Notes: generated by a model from the letters alone, not told the origin. A stretch of 64,000 bases of DNA from JADFQT01 sp965216025 (GCA_965216025.1 CBDCEX010000017.1:496001-560000); one strand, 5' to 3'; counted from the stretch's first letter, positions 47,224 to 57,421 are shown. A program made the numbers and translations.

Positions 47224-48063
47224 CTAGAAACCCTGAAACCAGGCTGTGAAGGAGGTGGCCTGCTCGCGGCTGCCCTCAACGGTCAGTTGACCCGCAGCAA
47301 TTGCGCTTTCGACATCTAACCGCCCAAAAATTAATAAAATGTAGGTGCCGGTATTGCAGCGGAAAGTGACATCGGCTGGTTCGCCGCCGGTGGGCTCCGC
47401 CCGGAAACTGTCGCCCCTGACGAGAAGGTCCTCTTTGAGTGGAACGGGGGTCTGCACGTTGAAGCGGTACCTGACCGGCGCGGGAAGGTCAAGGCCGGGT
47501 CGAAAGGCGTTACTTACCCATCGGGGCACTCTGCCGACCATCAATGCGAGGGACTCCTCCCACAGCTCGGCGGCCTGGTCTACACCTGAGCGGATGTCCC
47601 AGCTGTGCACTACCAGCTCCTGTACCCGCACCTCGACGTAGTCTCCTAAGGGCATTGAACCGCGCCGGTGGAAGCAGGACCGTTTCCAGTCCTCGGCGTC
47701 GAGAGTGGCAAGCACCTGGGCCAAGTGCTGGTAACCAGCAGTGAACCTTTCCAGTAGCTGGTTTCCCAACCGCTGATAGGACGCCCTGGCTGTCTCGCCG
47801 ATGACCTCCGACCCGCGGTCGCCCTCCGTCAAAAACGCTTGGCCCGGCGCTGGGCCGGCGTCCCCAATGAGGGCCCGGTTGATTGAGTTGGCCCAGCTTT
47901 CGGCACCGACCGTCAGGTGGGCTACCACGTCACCTATGACCCAGCCCTCACAAGCGCTTTGGCGAGACCAGTCCTGGGCACTCAGTCCCGACAGGAACTC
48001 TCCCAGCCGGGATGCTTCGCCGTTCACCAGGTTTACCACTTCTTTCATTGGCGTGGCCGGCAT
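47224..48063 (-). CDS. Mycothiol-dependent maleylpyruvate isomerase-family protein
   Basis: About 279 residues. The N-terminal MDMPI domain has the helical DinB pattern with WVIGDVVAHLTVGAESWANS (metal-type His) and a second His in VQELVVHSWDIRSGVD. The C-terminal SCP2-like domain includes DVTFRCNTGTYILLIFGRLD and AIAAGQLTVEG. I choose ATG 48063 because AAGGAGGAG is just upstream; the frame is open to 48087. Such proteins use mycothiol or bacillithiol in isomerisation or detoxification. Confidence 0.85.
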   Translation of the reverse strand: MPATPMKEVVNLVNGEASRLGEFLSGLSAQDWSRQSACEGWVIGDVVAHLTVGAESWANSINRALIGDAGPAPGQAFLTEGDRGSEVIGETARASYQRLGNQLLERFTAGYQHLAQVLATLDAEDWKRSCFHRRGSMPLGDYVEVRVQELVVHSWDIRSGVDQAAELWEESLALMVGRVPRWVSNAFRPGLDLPAPVRYRFNVQTPVPLKEDLLVRGDSFRAEPTGGEPADVTFRCNTGTYILLIFGRLDVESAIAAGQLTVEGSREQATSFTAWFQGF

Positions 48064-48912
48064 GGCTCCTCCTTCAACTATCTCCAAACTTCGAAAGGTG
48101 CAAGGCTAATTTTACCGGCAACTCACCGTATGGTATGCGGTCTGCGATTCCCAGGTCGATGTTGTCCGTATAGCTGAGTTAACCCCGACAACGGTGAGGA
48201 AACCAGAGCTCGCCGATGGTCCTGGTGTCCCGCCTAATCCTCAACCAACCTCCGCAGCAACTCCCGCAATTCCGGTGTCACCTGCAATGCCTCCTCCCAA
48301 TTCCCTAATGCTTCTTGCCGCCTGGGTCTCACTATACAGGTTATAACCGGCGCAGGACGTGGTCGCCATGATGAAGGATGGCAAGACCCTGGCCCAAATG
48401 ATAATGATGGCAATGTCGATGCCATCGTTGACACCCTGGTTGACCGCCTTCGGGAAGGACTCCAAGAAATGGTCGACAGCGGCCTGGTCATCCCAACATT
48501 CGACATGATCCCTGAAGCTGGGCAAAGCAACTCGCCGCCGGGTGTTGGGGTGCTGGTGCCCTTTTCCTTCAGCGGGATTCCTTGGAATATTTCCTCGAAA
48601 TGCTCTTGGTCATTGGTTGAAAATAGTTTCCATATTCGTAAATTTCAATTGGCTCGAACCCCAGAAATAGAAAAGGATAGCTACCCCTACAAAAGGCAGA
48701 TGTGAGAGCCATTAGCAGGATCTGTTCTGGCGCCACACGAATAGCGGATGGCTTAGGCAGTAGCGAGCCCCGGCATCGGGTGGTCATTGCTTCGCCCGCT
48801 CAGAACCTGCCGCCTCAGCAGATTCCTTCAGGTGACTCTGCACTATATTGAGGTTAAAATTAGCCCGAACTAAAGTTGTCGAACCACTGGTCTGCCCGAG
48901 AGGACTGAAGCT
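48064..48912. other. Region with one degenerate gene fragment
   Basis: Between 48355 and 48520 the plus strand reads DVVAMMKDGKTLAQ and, one frame over, NVDAIVDTLVDRLREGLQEM then VDSGLV. This resembles short repeat-type secreted proteins with GK-TLA and AIVD modules. A frameshift near 48400 separates the parts, so it is a remnant. The rest of the interval shows nothing. Confidence 0.35.
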
Positions 48913-49884
48913 ATGGGGTTTAAACTGCTGATACTGAACCCATCCGGACAGGGAGAAACGGCATACGTTGACACATGGCCTGAGAAGCTGAAGGATGAAA
49001 TCCCAGACATAGATGTGCAACTTACCAAATCAGTCGGGGAGGCCATGGAGGTCATTGGAGAGGTTGACGCCGCCTTCGGGAACATAGTGCCTGAACTCTT
49101 TGAAAGAGCCACAAACCTGAAATGGATTGCTTGTCCTCAGGCGGGTCCCCAGGCGGGCTATTACCACCAGGCACTAATAGATAGCAACGTAGTGGTGACA
49201 AACACCCGGGAGATTTACGACGACCACATCAGCGCTCATATCATGTCGTTCATTTTGGCTTTTGCCAGGGGATTGCATGTTTATATCCCACGACAACTGA
49301 AACGACAATGGATCCCGGAATACCAGACTATCCATCTTCCCGACGCCACAGCGTTGATCATAGGGGTGGGAGGCATTGGCGGAGAAACAGCCCGACTTTG
49401 TGCCGAGTTTGGCATGACCGTCATCGCGGTAGACCCCCGAATAGACGAACCACCCCCCGGGGCGAAGGAACTTCACCGGCCAGAAGCACTGAGCGACCTG
49501 CTTCCTAGAGGTGACTTCGTGATCGTCACTGTTCCTGAAACCCCGGATACTCAAAACATGTTTGGCCTAAATGAGTTTAAGCGCATGAAGTCCAGCGCAT
49601 TCTTCATCAACATCGGAAGAGGCGCCACCGTGGTGCTGGACGACCTGGTAGAGGGGCTACGACAAGGCCAGTTAGCGGGAGCCGGATTGGATGTATTCCA
49701 GACCGAGCCCCTGCCTACCAACCACCCACTTTGGGACCTACCGGGTGTTTTGATTACTCCTCATGTAGCTGGACGAGGCCCTTACTTGGAAGACCGGCGC
49801 ACAAAGTTGTTTATAGACAACTGCATCCGGTTCAACGAAGGTAGCCCCCTGGCGAATGTGGTGGATAAGGCCCGATGGTTTTGA
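48913..49884 (+). CDS. D-isomer-specific 2-hydroxyacid dehydrogenase
   Basis: A 323-residue NAD-dependent dehydrogenase. The Rossmann motif is LIIGVGGIGGETARLCAEFG with acidic residue in VIAVDPR. Catalytic Arg is in FINIGRGATVVLDDL, Glu in LDVFQTEPLPTNHPLW, and His in VLITPHVAGRGP. The family reduces 2-keto acids. GAGAGGAC precedes the ATG. It has no operon neighbour; the divergent aldo/keto reductase lies downstream. Confidence 0.9.
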   Translation: MGFKLLILNPSGQGETAYVDTWPEKLKDEIPDIDVQLTKSVGEAMEVIGEVDAAFGNIVPELFERATNLKWIACPQAGPQAGYYHQALIDSNVVVTNTREIYDDHISAHIMSFILAFARGLHVYIPRQLKRQWIPEYQTIHLPDATALIIGVGGIGGETARLCAEFGMTVIAVDPRIDEPPPGAKELHRPEALSDLLPRGDFVIVTVPETPDTQNMFGLNEFKRMKSSAFFINIGRGATVVLDDLVEGLRQGQLAGAGLDVFQTEPLPTNHPLWDLPGVLITPHVAGRGPYLEDRRTKLFIDNCIRFNEGSPLANVVDKARWF

Positions 49885-50079
49885 GTGTTCCAGGGCCCCT
49901 AGGTTCAACTGACTCAACCGCCAGGGGAGATTGTCCTTCACCTGGACTGCATTTGGGCTCTGCAGGGTAGCTAATTGCTACCACTTTTTGACCAGCGCCT
50001 TCGCAGAGTAATCCGAAAAAGACGCCTTTTACTTGCCAAGTACGTTCCCAAAATCTGGCTGGCTTGCCGGGAGTCTCCG

Positions 50080-51024
50080 TCAGGCAGAGCGAGCCGCGGC
50101 CAGACGTTGTTTAGCCTCGTTGTACAGGGAGGTAGGCAGCGGTCCTTTCAGCACAGCGGGCACGTTCTCTTGAAGGTGCGCCGGGTTGAGGGTCCCAACG
50201 ACGGTGGTATGTATGTCCGGGTTTGTGAGGGTGAAGCGAAGCATGAACTCGGCGGCGGACATACCTTGCAACAACTCGTCCATGGATGCCTTCTCCCACA
50301 ACTCCCATAATTGGGCAGAACTTTGAGCCTCGCCTGCTCCGCCGCGGGCCACCCCACCGCGGATGACGGTGCCTATCCCTGCTTTGGCGGCAGCGGCGAC
50401 CGCCGCTTCGTGTTCGGGCTGGAGGGCCGAATAAGGGATTTGCAACACGTCGAACACACCCATCTTGATATGGTCTGTGACGTTGGGAAGGATGGAGGAG
50501 CAGCCGAGGAAACGAATCTTGCCGTCGCGCCTCAGGTCTTGTAGCGTTTGTATTGCCCCCTCTTGCTCTATGACCTCCCTGGCGGGGCTGAAGTGGAGCT
50601 GCAAGACGTCCAGATAATCGGTCCTCATGCGTCGCAGGCTTTGCTCGCATGCTTTTATGATGTTCTCTCGGCTGTAGTCATGCAGCCTGGGCAACGGTAC
50701 GCCGAACCTCGTGCGCTCGTTCTGCGAAAATCTTGACACATCTAACGGGCACCCGCATTTAGTGGCCAGGAAAAACTCCTGGCGACGGCCGGAGATGCAC
50801 CTACCAATGTGTTCTTCGGCCTCACCGTAGTCAACGGCGACATCGATGTAGTTGATGCCGGCATCCAGAACAGCATTCAGGATGCTTTCGGGTTGACCGG
50901 GTTTCAACGGCCGACCGACCCCCGCGACCATGCCGCGTAACTCCAGCGCGCCAAAGCCCAGGGCGGTCACGTTCAGTCCGGTACTTCCGAGTTTCCTCTT
51001 GGGTAGTTCCGGCATGTCAATCAC
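50080..51024 (-). CDS. Aldo/keto reductase
   Basis: A 314-residue TIM-barrel reductase. The catalytic tetrad is Asp (INYIDVAVDYGEAE), Tyr (in the same segment), Lys (FFLATKCGCP) and His (DVLQLHFSPA). KIRFLGCSSILPNV is the usual middle strand. The start could be GTG 51024 or ATG 51015 (MPELPKRKLGSTGLNVTALG); the second matches family N-termini better. It should reduce aldehydes or ketones with NADPH. Confidence 0.88.
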   Translation of the reverse strand: MIDMPELPKRKLGSTGLNVTALGFGALELRGMVAGVGRPLKPGQPESILNAVLDAGINYIDVAVDYGEAEEHIGRCISGRRQEFFLATKCGCPLDVSRFSQNERTRFGVPLPRLHDYSRENIIKACEQSLRRMRTDYLDVLQLHFSPAREVIEQEGAIQTLQDLRRDGKIRFLGCSSILPNVTDHIKMGVFDVLQIPYSALQPEHEAAVAAAAKAGIGTVIRGGVARGGAGEAQSSAQLWELWEKASMDELLQGMSAAEFMLRFTLTNPDIHTTVVGTLNPAHLQENVPAVLKGPLPTSLYNEAKQRLAAARSA

Positions 51025-51334
51025 GCGTCCAGCCTTTGTAGCGAACCTTTACATGGAAGCGGCTGCATTGGCCCCGACTATGAGACTATGAACGCCCCTT
51101 TGAACACGTTGATCATCCTAGTTCAGGGAATGGTAGCGGTGGAGGAGGCAGCTTGTCTACCATAGAGCGGAATTGCTACATAAATTCCTTCGATTCCGCT
51201 CAGGCGCCTACCCTTGCCGACTCTTGACCCACCAGGTCCAACGAGGACCCACCGGGTTCAAAGCATCGGGCCTATGCCAGCTCAGCCGGATGCTACAATG
51301 GCCCCATGGCGACTGCGAACACCGGGGGTAAAGT
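51025..51334. other. No gene recognised
   Basis: A divergent intergenic region of 310 bp between the aldo/keto reductase and the FAD-subunit gene. It must hold promoters for both, and TACAAT near 51292-51297 is a candidate -10 for the FAD-subunit gene, without a clear -35. Confidence 0.4.
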
Positions 51335-52243
51335 ATGTTCGCTCCAGAATTTGATTACTTCAAAGCGAGCTCAGTATCGGAAGCCATTCAGTTGTTGGGT
51401 TCCCACGACGGGGCCAAACTGATCGCGGGAGGCCACAGCCTGATCCCTTTGCTCAAGCTGCGGTTGGCGAGACCGAAGGCGCTGATCGACATTGGCGGCA
51501 TCGCCGGCTTGAAAAGTATCACCGTTGACAATGGGACAGTGCGCATTGGTGCGCTGGCCACTCATTGGGACATCGCTTCTTCCCATGATGTGGCTGATGC
51601 CTGTTCCATGCTGGCGGAGGTGGCCGGAGTCATCGGGGACCCCCAAGTGCGGAACCGGGGCACCATCGGTGGCAATGTGGTCCACGCAGACCCGGCATCC
51701 GATTGGCCCGCTGTACTGACCGCTTTGAATGCCCGGTTCGTAATACAAGGCCCAGGAGAGTCCTCCCGCACCGCGTCTCCAAGCGAGTTTTTCGGTGCGC
51801 CTTTCGAGCCGAACCTGTTCCCCAACGAAGTATTGACGGGGGTCGAAGTGCCCAGCTTGGCAGCGAACCAGCGCACCGAGTACGCGAAAGTAGCCCACCC
51901 TGCCTCCAGCTACCCAGTGGTGGGGGGAGCCGTTGTAGTTACCATGGACGGTGACCGGTGCACCGCAGCCAGCATTGCATTGGGAGGACTGGTACCGGCT
52001 CCCGTGAGAGCATCGTCGGTGGAACGGGCGTTGACCGGCCAAACCCTCAACGTTGAGAACATCCAGGCCGCATGTGACCAAGTCGCCAATGACCTGGGAG
52101 AGGACGTCATTGGCGACATCTACGCCTCGGCAGAGTACCGGCGGGCGATGGCGGCAGTTGAGATCAGGCACGCCCTCTTCCACATCACGGGCCAAGCTCA
52201 CCACGGGAGCAGAGCGGAAATGCCGGTTTCTGATCGCGGTTAA
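51335..52243 (+). CDS. coxM: Molybdenum hydroxylase FAD-binding subunit
   Basis: A 302-residue CoxM-type flavoprotein subunit. FAD-binding motifs are KLIAGGHSLIPLLKLRLARP and VRNRGTIGGNVVHADPASDW. The C-terminal domain holds SIALGGLVPAPVRASSVERA. It passes electrons from the iron-sulfur subunit to the final acceptor. It may complete the enzyme encoded at 43443-45964, although the genes are 5.4 kb apart, separated by unrelated genes. The symbol denotes the subunit type only. Confidence 0.9.
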   Translation: MFAPEFDYFKASSVSEAIQLLGSHDGAKLIAGGHSLIPLLKLRLARPKALIDIGGIAGLKSITVDNGTVRIGALATHWDIASSHDVADACSMLAEVAGVIGDPQVRNRGTIGGNVVHADPASDWPAVLTALNARFVIQGPGESSRTASPSEFFGAPFEPNLFPNEVLTGVEVPSLAANQRTEYAKVAHPASSYPVVGGAVVVTMDGDRCTAASIALGGLVPAPVRASSVERALTGQTLNVENIQAACDQVANDLGEDVIGDIYASAEYRRAMAAVEIRHALFHITGQAHHGSRAEMPVSDRG

Positions 52244-52374
52244 AATACCGAACCTGCTCCGTTCATTCAACCCACTGAATCTTTATCTTGGAGCACTATC
52301 TCGGCGAGCATACTGAAGTCATGCCCCATTTCACCTAGTAGCAGTTATCAATAGAGAGAAGGAAGGGAAGAATT

Positions 52375-53142
52375 ATGCGGACCAACATTACCAAAGCCAA
52401 ACTAGACGGGGGAAATGTAGTTTTTGGTGCGATTATCAGCCGTTACGCGCCAGACCTGGTAGAGCTGTTTGGGGCTATCGGCTACGATTTTGTCATGATT
52501 GATTGTGAGCATGGGCCAATGGATTTAGATCAGGTGGAGCATATGGTACGCGCTGCCGAGGTATTCGACATCACTCCCATCGCCCGTATCCCGGACCATG
52601 CTGAATCCACTATCCTGCGCTATTTGGACCGAGGCTTGCAGGGGATTATCGTGCCCCACGTCAACACCCGCGAAGAGGCGGACGCTGTGGCCCGAGCCGC
52701 CCGCTATTATCCCCAGGGGTACCGTGGGGTAGGAGGAGGCCGAGCTCATGACTACGGGGTGAAAGTATCCCGAGCAGAATCCACCGAATGGATTAATTCT
52801 CAGACCCTGGTAATACCCATGATTGAAGATACCGTAGCCGTGGAAAACCTGGATGGAATTTTGGGTGTTCCAGGGGTTGATGTTCTTCACGTAGCTTCTG
52901 GCGACCTCGGCCAGAGTATGGGTAACCCTGGCCCGGAGGAAGTGCGTAGACTGATGAGTCAATTAATACCGAAAATAAGAGCTGGGGGCAAAATGGTTGG
53001 CGTAGGTGGCAACTCCCCCGCTGACGCCGCTGGGGTTGCGGAGTTCATCAAGTTAGGAGCGAACTTTGTGACCATTTCCGCATTAGGACTTCTACGCTTG
53101 GGAGCAGAGGATTTCCGCCAAAGGGTAGCTGCCGTAATCTAA
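52375..53142 (+). CDS. HpcH/HpaI-family aldolase
   Basis: A 255-residue class II pyruvate-type aldolase. Its features are YDFVMIDCEHGPMDLDQVEH (metal and substrate region), PIARIPDHAESTILRYLDRG with Arg, IIVPHVNTREEADAVARAAR, then GYRGVGGGRAHDYG, and Glu in VIPMIEDTVAVENLDGI. Such enzymes cleave 4-hydroxy-2-keto acids into pyruvate and an aldehyde, often the last step of aromatic or sugar-acid breakdown. GGAAGGGA precedes the ATG. Confidence 0.9.
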   Translation: MRTNITKAKLDGGNVVFGAIISRYAPDLVELFGAIGYDFVMIDCEHGPMDLDQVEHMVRAAEVFDITPIARIPDHAESTILRYLDRGLQGIIVPHVNTREEADAVARAARYYPQGYRGVGGGRAHDYGVKVSRAESTEWINSQTLVIPMIEDTVAVENLDGILGVPGVDVLHVASGDLGQSMGNPGPEEVRRLMSQLIPKIRAGGKMVGVGGNSPADAAGVAEFIKLGANFVTISALGLLRLGAEDFRQRVAAVI

Positions 53143-53676
53143 CCGGCGGCCCCATGCACCAAACTCTTTTTAAAGTGTCCCCGATCCCTTGTCCGCAGAA
53201 TGGTTTGGCGCCGCACCACCAAGGATTGCAACCGTTTGACCCTCGACCTGGCTAAAGTGCTTCAGAAAGAGGGCATCGAGTCCTCCCACTATTTGAGGAC
53301 GCCTCCATCATGCAAAAGCCGCCACGCCCAATTTACATATTTAGGTACGGTCTTTCCCGGAAGGACGAGAATCCCAAATTCGCCTTGATCGGTGTGCGAG
53401 AACTCTTTAGATGTTAACATCTGTCTGCAACCTACTTGTTTCCAGTTGGCTGAGTAGACTGCAAACGAGACAAAAAGGATAGGGGTTACCTGATATGGTT
53501 TCGAGCAGAGGATAAACAACGATAGCAATCGATGGAAACCCCATTGAGATGATGCGAAGACTCTAGTAGGAAGGGAGCCAGGCGTCACTAGTTGAACTCT
53601 TCCAAGGGCCAGGGCGCCTCTTTCCGGAATCCAAGCCTTTTGTTAGGCGATACCTTATACATCGTGGGAGGCACAA
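53143..53676. other. No gene recognised
   Basis: A 534 bp AT-richer stretch. One short plus-strand frame (53200-53388) begins MVWRRTTKDCNRLTLDLAKV but matches no family I know. No RNA gene or repeat was seen. The region upstream of 53677 holds the ribosome-binding site GTGGGAGG. Confidence 0.4.
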
Positions 53677-54209
53677 ATGAAATTCGGTCTATTTACCATA
53701 GTACCCTGGCACGAAAGCCGCACCCAGGAGCAGGCTCTGCGGGAGGCCCTGGAGCAGATTGAACTGGCCGACCAGCTAGGACTGGACGAAGTGTGGCTTG
53801 GCGAACACCGGTTCTCCCGTCACGGCTTACTATCAGGCATCTTCTCCTTCCTGGGCCAAGTAGCAGCGCGGACCAGCCACGTCCGAATTGGCGCAGCGGT
53901 AATAGTGCTGCCCCTCCACAATCCGATTCTGGTGGCCGAGGAAGTGGCTATGCTCGACGTACTCAGCGGGGGCCGGCTAAACCTCGGCATCGGTAGTGGC
54001 TACCAACGCCAGGAATTCGAAGGCCTGGGCATTGACATGGAGGAGAGCCGGGAGCGCTTCGTAGAAGCAGTGGAGGTCATGACCAGAGCTTGGACCGAGG
54101 AAACCCTGACTTACCATGGCAAGTTCACCAATGTGGATGTTCTATGGGTGCTGCCCAAGCCCTTGCAGAAGCCTCATCCGCCGATTTTCCAGGCGGTCAG
54201 CACCAGCCC

Positions 54210-55486
54210 CAGGGCCTTTTCATTCTCCTGCCTGGTAGGTAAAGCCCATCATGTCGAAAGCTTCGCTGAGATGGGCATTGTGGCGGCGTAGGGCAGCGGC
54301 TACGTTGGAATGCCCAGCCCGACGTACCAAGCTGATGACCAGGTTCCGCAGGCCCGCCAGCACCTGAGGGGCGGCCCCAGTGCGCACCTGAGAGCGGTCC
54401 TCGTCGAAGGTCACATCCCGTACCCAGTGGAGGCGGTTCTCGATGCCCCAGTGCCCACGGGAAAGGCTCAACAATCGCCTGGCATCGGCATCAGTGGCTG
54501 GGAGACTGCTAATTGCATAGCTCACATCCACCTGTTTCTTGCCCTTCACGACCCGCTGGCGCTCTAGCCGACACACCTGTTGCAGATGCGGCCACGCTTC
54601 CCCGACCGTCCCAGCGCTGCCCACGTAGCCATTTAGCTCTGGGTCGGCCAAGGCCCACAACTCTCGCCGCTCCAGCCGCCCATGACGCCGCTTTACTGGA
54701 GCATCGGCCCAGACCGTCAGCTTGGCCCCGCGTGCTCGCCACTCCGCTGCCAGCCAGGGAGGTACGGTTGGGCCACCAGCCCTCTCAGTTCCTAGCAGGG
54801 GAAAAAGCCACCTCCAGGTCTCGGCGCAAGGTGGGCTGATTCTCTTTAACTGGCAGCAGATACTCTCCGCCGCCTGCCACAATCTGCTCACAGACTTTCC
54901 GTTGGGTCAGTAAGGCATCAGCCACTACTACCCGACCCTTCAGGGGTGTACCTGGCCCAATACTTCTTTGACCGCCGCCAATTCTTCCCCCTTGCCCGGC
55001 GCAGCTACCTGCGCCAGCACTGCCCCAGCGCGGCTAGCGTAGGCCGACACCAGATGGACCCGGGTATCTCTTGGCCGTGGACCCCTCGCAAGGTTTTCCC
55101 GTCCAGGGACAGGGGGGGGTCATCCGCCTCTACCCCGCTATTTGCCAGCCAGTTGCCGACTTCTGCCTCAAAGGCCGCCACGTCCAGGCCCTTGAACACC
55201 CGGTGGAGGGTGGCCACGCAGGGTGTCTTCTCCTGGCTGAACCCCAAAAGCTGCGCCGTAGCACCCCCTTGGTCCCGCCCCCATTGAGCTATGGCGTATA
55301 AGCTGCGGGCGCCGCACAGCATGGCACAGGTGGCCAAGGCCAGGATCGCCCCCAAAGAGTGGCGTCGCCCTTGGCTACTCCGGAAGTCAGGCACCAAATC
55401 CAGCGCTTCTCTCAAAGTCATCATCCTTCCCTCCCGCTTAAACTGGTAATAATTTTATACTATTTTGAGAAAATGAAAAGGCCCTG
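54210..55486 (-). mobile_element. ISAs1-family element, copy D
   Basis: A 1,277 bp copy with ends CAGGGCCTTTTCATT, flanked by 10 bp duplications GCACCAGCCC (54200-54209 and 55487-55496). It carries several small indels compared with copy B, near 54947, 55060 and 55110-55119 (longer G run). Confidence 0.93.
54220..55424 (-). pseudogene. ISAs1 transposase, copy D (extra indels)
   Basis: The first part starts MMTLREALDLVPDFRSSQGR and includes DDPPLSLDGKTLRG (two-residue change from the longer G run), then loses the frame after EIPGSIWCRP through a one-base loss near 55060. A two-base insertion near 54947 adds a second shift. The catalytic C-terminal frame (54891-54220) is open. Unlike copies B and C, this one cannot be rescued by a single frameshift. 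Because its target duplication is perfect, some of the indels may postdate insertion. Confidence 0.82.
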
Positions 55487-56130
55487 GCACCAGCCCTGGT
55501 TCGGTGGACTTCGCGGCCAAGCATCAAATTCAGGTCATCGCCGGTGGCCCTACAGATATTATGGGGCAAGCTCCCCAAGTAATCAAAATGTGGCGGCAAA
55601 AGATGGAGGAATACGGCCACCCCCACCTCCACCTCGACCCACCCATGGCCAAAGCCATCTATGTTGCGCCCACCATGGAGGAAGCAGAGTCCGACCCGAT
55701 TGAACTGGAAAACTTCTCCTCGCGCATCCTGAGTTCAGTGGGGGCCACCGGGCATGTTATCGGTATGCCCACCGACAAGAACGGCAATCTGCCTAAAGGA
55801 TACGAGGCCTGGGCCGGTCGTCAGAACGACCGGAACCGCCGGGACGATCCGGGCCACGCCGGTCTACCGCCCTTGCGCGGCACCCCGGAAGTAGTTATAG
55901 AGCGTATCAAAGAAACCCAATCCCAGGGCATCAACCACATTTTTGGTGCCTTCGGCTTCCCAGGATTACCCCATGAAAAAGTGATGCGCTCCATCGAACT
56001 GTTCGCCACCCAAGTCATGCCCCATTTCCAAGAAGCCCCGGTAGCTTGAGCCATGGTCCCAGGTGTGCTGCCCCTATGGAGCAGAAGTTGTCCCGCCGGA
56101 CCTCAGTCCACGATGACATTGCGAGGAGCC

Positions 56131-56390
56131 ATGCGGCTTGAGGGGAAAGTAGCTTTTATTAGCGGCCGCGCTCGTGGCATGGGCGCTGTGGAGGCCAGAA
56201 TGTTGGCCTCCGAAGGGGCCAAGGTCGCCATTGGAGACGTCTTAGAGGAGGAGGGACATCGGCTGGTGGAGCCTCCATTATTAACATACCCTCGCAACTT
56301 GGGCTGGTCGGAGTAGACTACAGCGTTCCCCAGTACCAGTTGTTGACGGCTCAGTCCCACCCTTCTGTTGCACTAGATGGTGAACTCTAA
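56131..56390 (+). pseudogene. Short-chain dehydrogenase with internal deletion
   Basis: The start MRLEGKVAFISGRARGMGAV with EARMLASEGAKVAIGDVLEE is a normal SDR N-terminus. After HRLVE the frame changes: the sequence continues, one frame over, as GASIINIPSQLGLVGVDYSV, the catalytic-Ser strand of an SDR normally about 110 residues further on. The Tyr-x3-Lys motif is not found. An internal deletion and 3' loss are the simplest reading. Confidence 0.65.
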
Positions 56391-57421
56391 AGCCTCACGA
56401 CTCGGACCCGGTGATTGTGGGTGTCGGCAACATAAAGATTCCCGTCAATACCCATACCGCATCCATGAGGTCTCGCCAGTCCCGCCTCTACCGCCGCTCC
56501 CCCATCACCTTCTCCTCCCTCATGCCCCCCAACTATGGTCGTGACGGTACTAGTTTCGGCGTTAATTCTCCGAACAGCGAAATTTTCGGTGTCTACAACA
56601 ATGATGTTGTCATTTCGGTCGCAGCGCATAGCCTTGGGCGAACCCCAAGTGGCAGCCAGGGCTGGGCCACCGTCGCCGCTATAACCGAAGATAGAGTCGG
56701 CTCCGGCGATTGTGGTCAAAATGCCATCCGGTGAAACCTTGCGAACCCCATTACCCTCCCGTTCGCTAATGTAAGTATTTCCCAAGCGATCCATGCAAAC
56801 CGCCCTGGGACCCATCAGGCTTGCTTCGGTAGCTCGTTTACCGTCTCCGGCGCGGGATTTTTCGTCGGTCCCGGCAAAAGTGGTTATAACTCCAGTATCC
56901 AAATCCACTCGCCGGATGCGCTGGTCCTGTATATCTGCGATTAGCAAACCACCCTGACCGTCGAGATACAAGTCGTTAGGTTCGCGGAGCATGGCCTGGC
57001 TTCCAGGACCGCCGTCCCCGCTGTAACCGAATTCCCCGGTACCAGCAACGGTAGAAATGATGCCACTACGACCGTCAATCTTCCTGACCGCTGGGTCAAA
57101 TCGTTGCGCGATATAAATGTCGCCGTTTCCATCTACGGCCAATCCATAGGGTTGATTTATGGTGGCGGCGAGGGCTGGTCCGCCATCACCGGCGTAGCCA
57201 GCTTCTCCGTTCCCGCCTACCAGGGTGATGACACCCGTCCGGGCATCCATGCGACGTATGCGGTGGTGTCGTCCCATGCAGACAAACATGTTCCCTTGGG
57301 GATCAAATTCACAGGCGTAAGGGGTCTGACAGGCAGCCTCCAAAGCGGGACCACCGTCCCCACTCCAACCTTCTGACCCATTTCCCAAGATGGTGTCAAT
57401 TGTGCCCTGAACTGTCGGCAT
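56387..57421 (-). CDS. NHL-repeat beta-propeller protein
   Basis: A 344-residue protein made of NHL repeats. Repeats of the type GDGGPALAATINQPYGLAVD-GNGDIYIAQ (given in two parts) recur about every 55 residues, six times, with DNIIVVDTENFAVRRI and NLYVADTHNHRVRVV near the end. It forms a six-bladed propeller, perhaps binding a ligand or serving as a lyase or lactonase-like enzyme. No signal peptide is visible. It starts ATG 57421 after GGGAG. Confidence 0.85.
   Translation of the reverse strand: MPTVQGTIDTILGNGSEGWSGDGGPALEAACQTPYACEFDPQGNMFVCMGRHHRIRRMDARTGVITLVGGNGEAGYAGDGGPALAATINQPYGLAVDGNGDIYIAQRFDPAVRKIDGRSGIISTVAGTGEFGYSGDGGPGSQAMLREPNDLYLDGQGGLLIADIQDQRIRRVDLDTGVITTFAGTDEKSRAGDGKRATEASLMGPRAVCMDRLGNTYISEREGNGVRKVSPDGILTTIAGADSIFGYSGDGGPALAATWGSPKAMRCDRNDNIIVVDTENFAVRRINAETSTVTTIVGGHEGGEGDGGAAVEAGLARPHGCGMGIDGNLYVADTHNHRVRVVRL

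Larger units (their letters stand above)
53677..56049 (+). pseudogene. LLM-class flavin-dependent oxidoreductase, interrupted by ISAs1 copy D
   Basis: A luciferase-like monooxygenase using reduced FMN/F420. The N-terminal half (53677-54209) has LADQLGLDEVWLGEHRFSRH and VRIGAAVIVLPLHNPILVAE, LNLGIGSGYQRQEFEGLGID. The C-terminal half (55497-56049) has IQVIAGGPTDIMGQAPQVIK and GTPEVVIERIKETQSQGINH. Removing the IS and one copy of the 10 bp duplication gives one 362-codon frame reading AVSTSPGSVDFAA. The lesion is recent: both halves are otherwise undamaged. Confidence 0.9.

Noticed and set aside
51371..52270. Antisense frame over the FAD-subunit gene
   Set aside because: No motif, while the plus strand has clear AGGHSLIPLLK and GTIGGNV FAD motifs.
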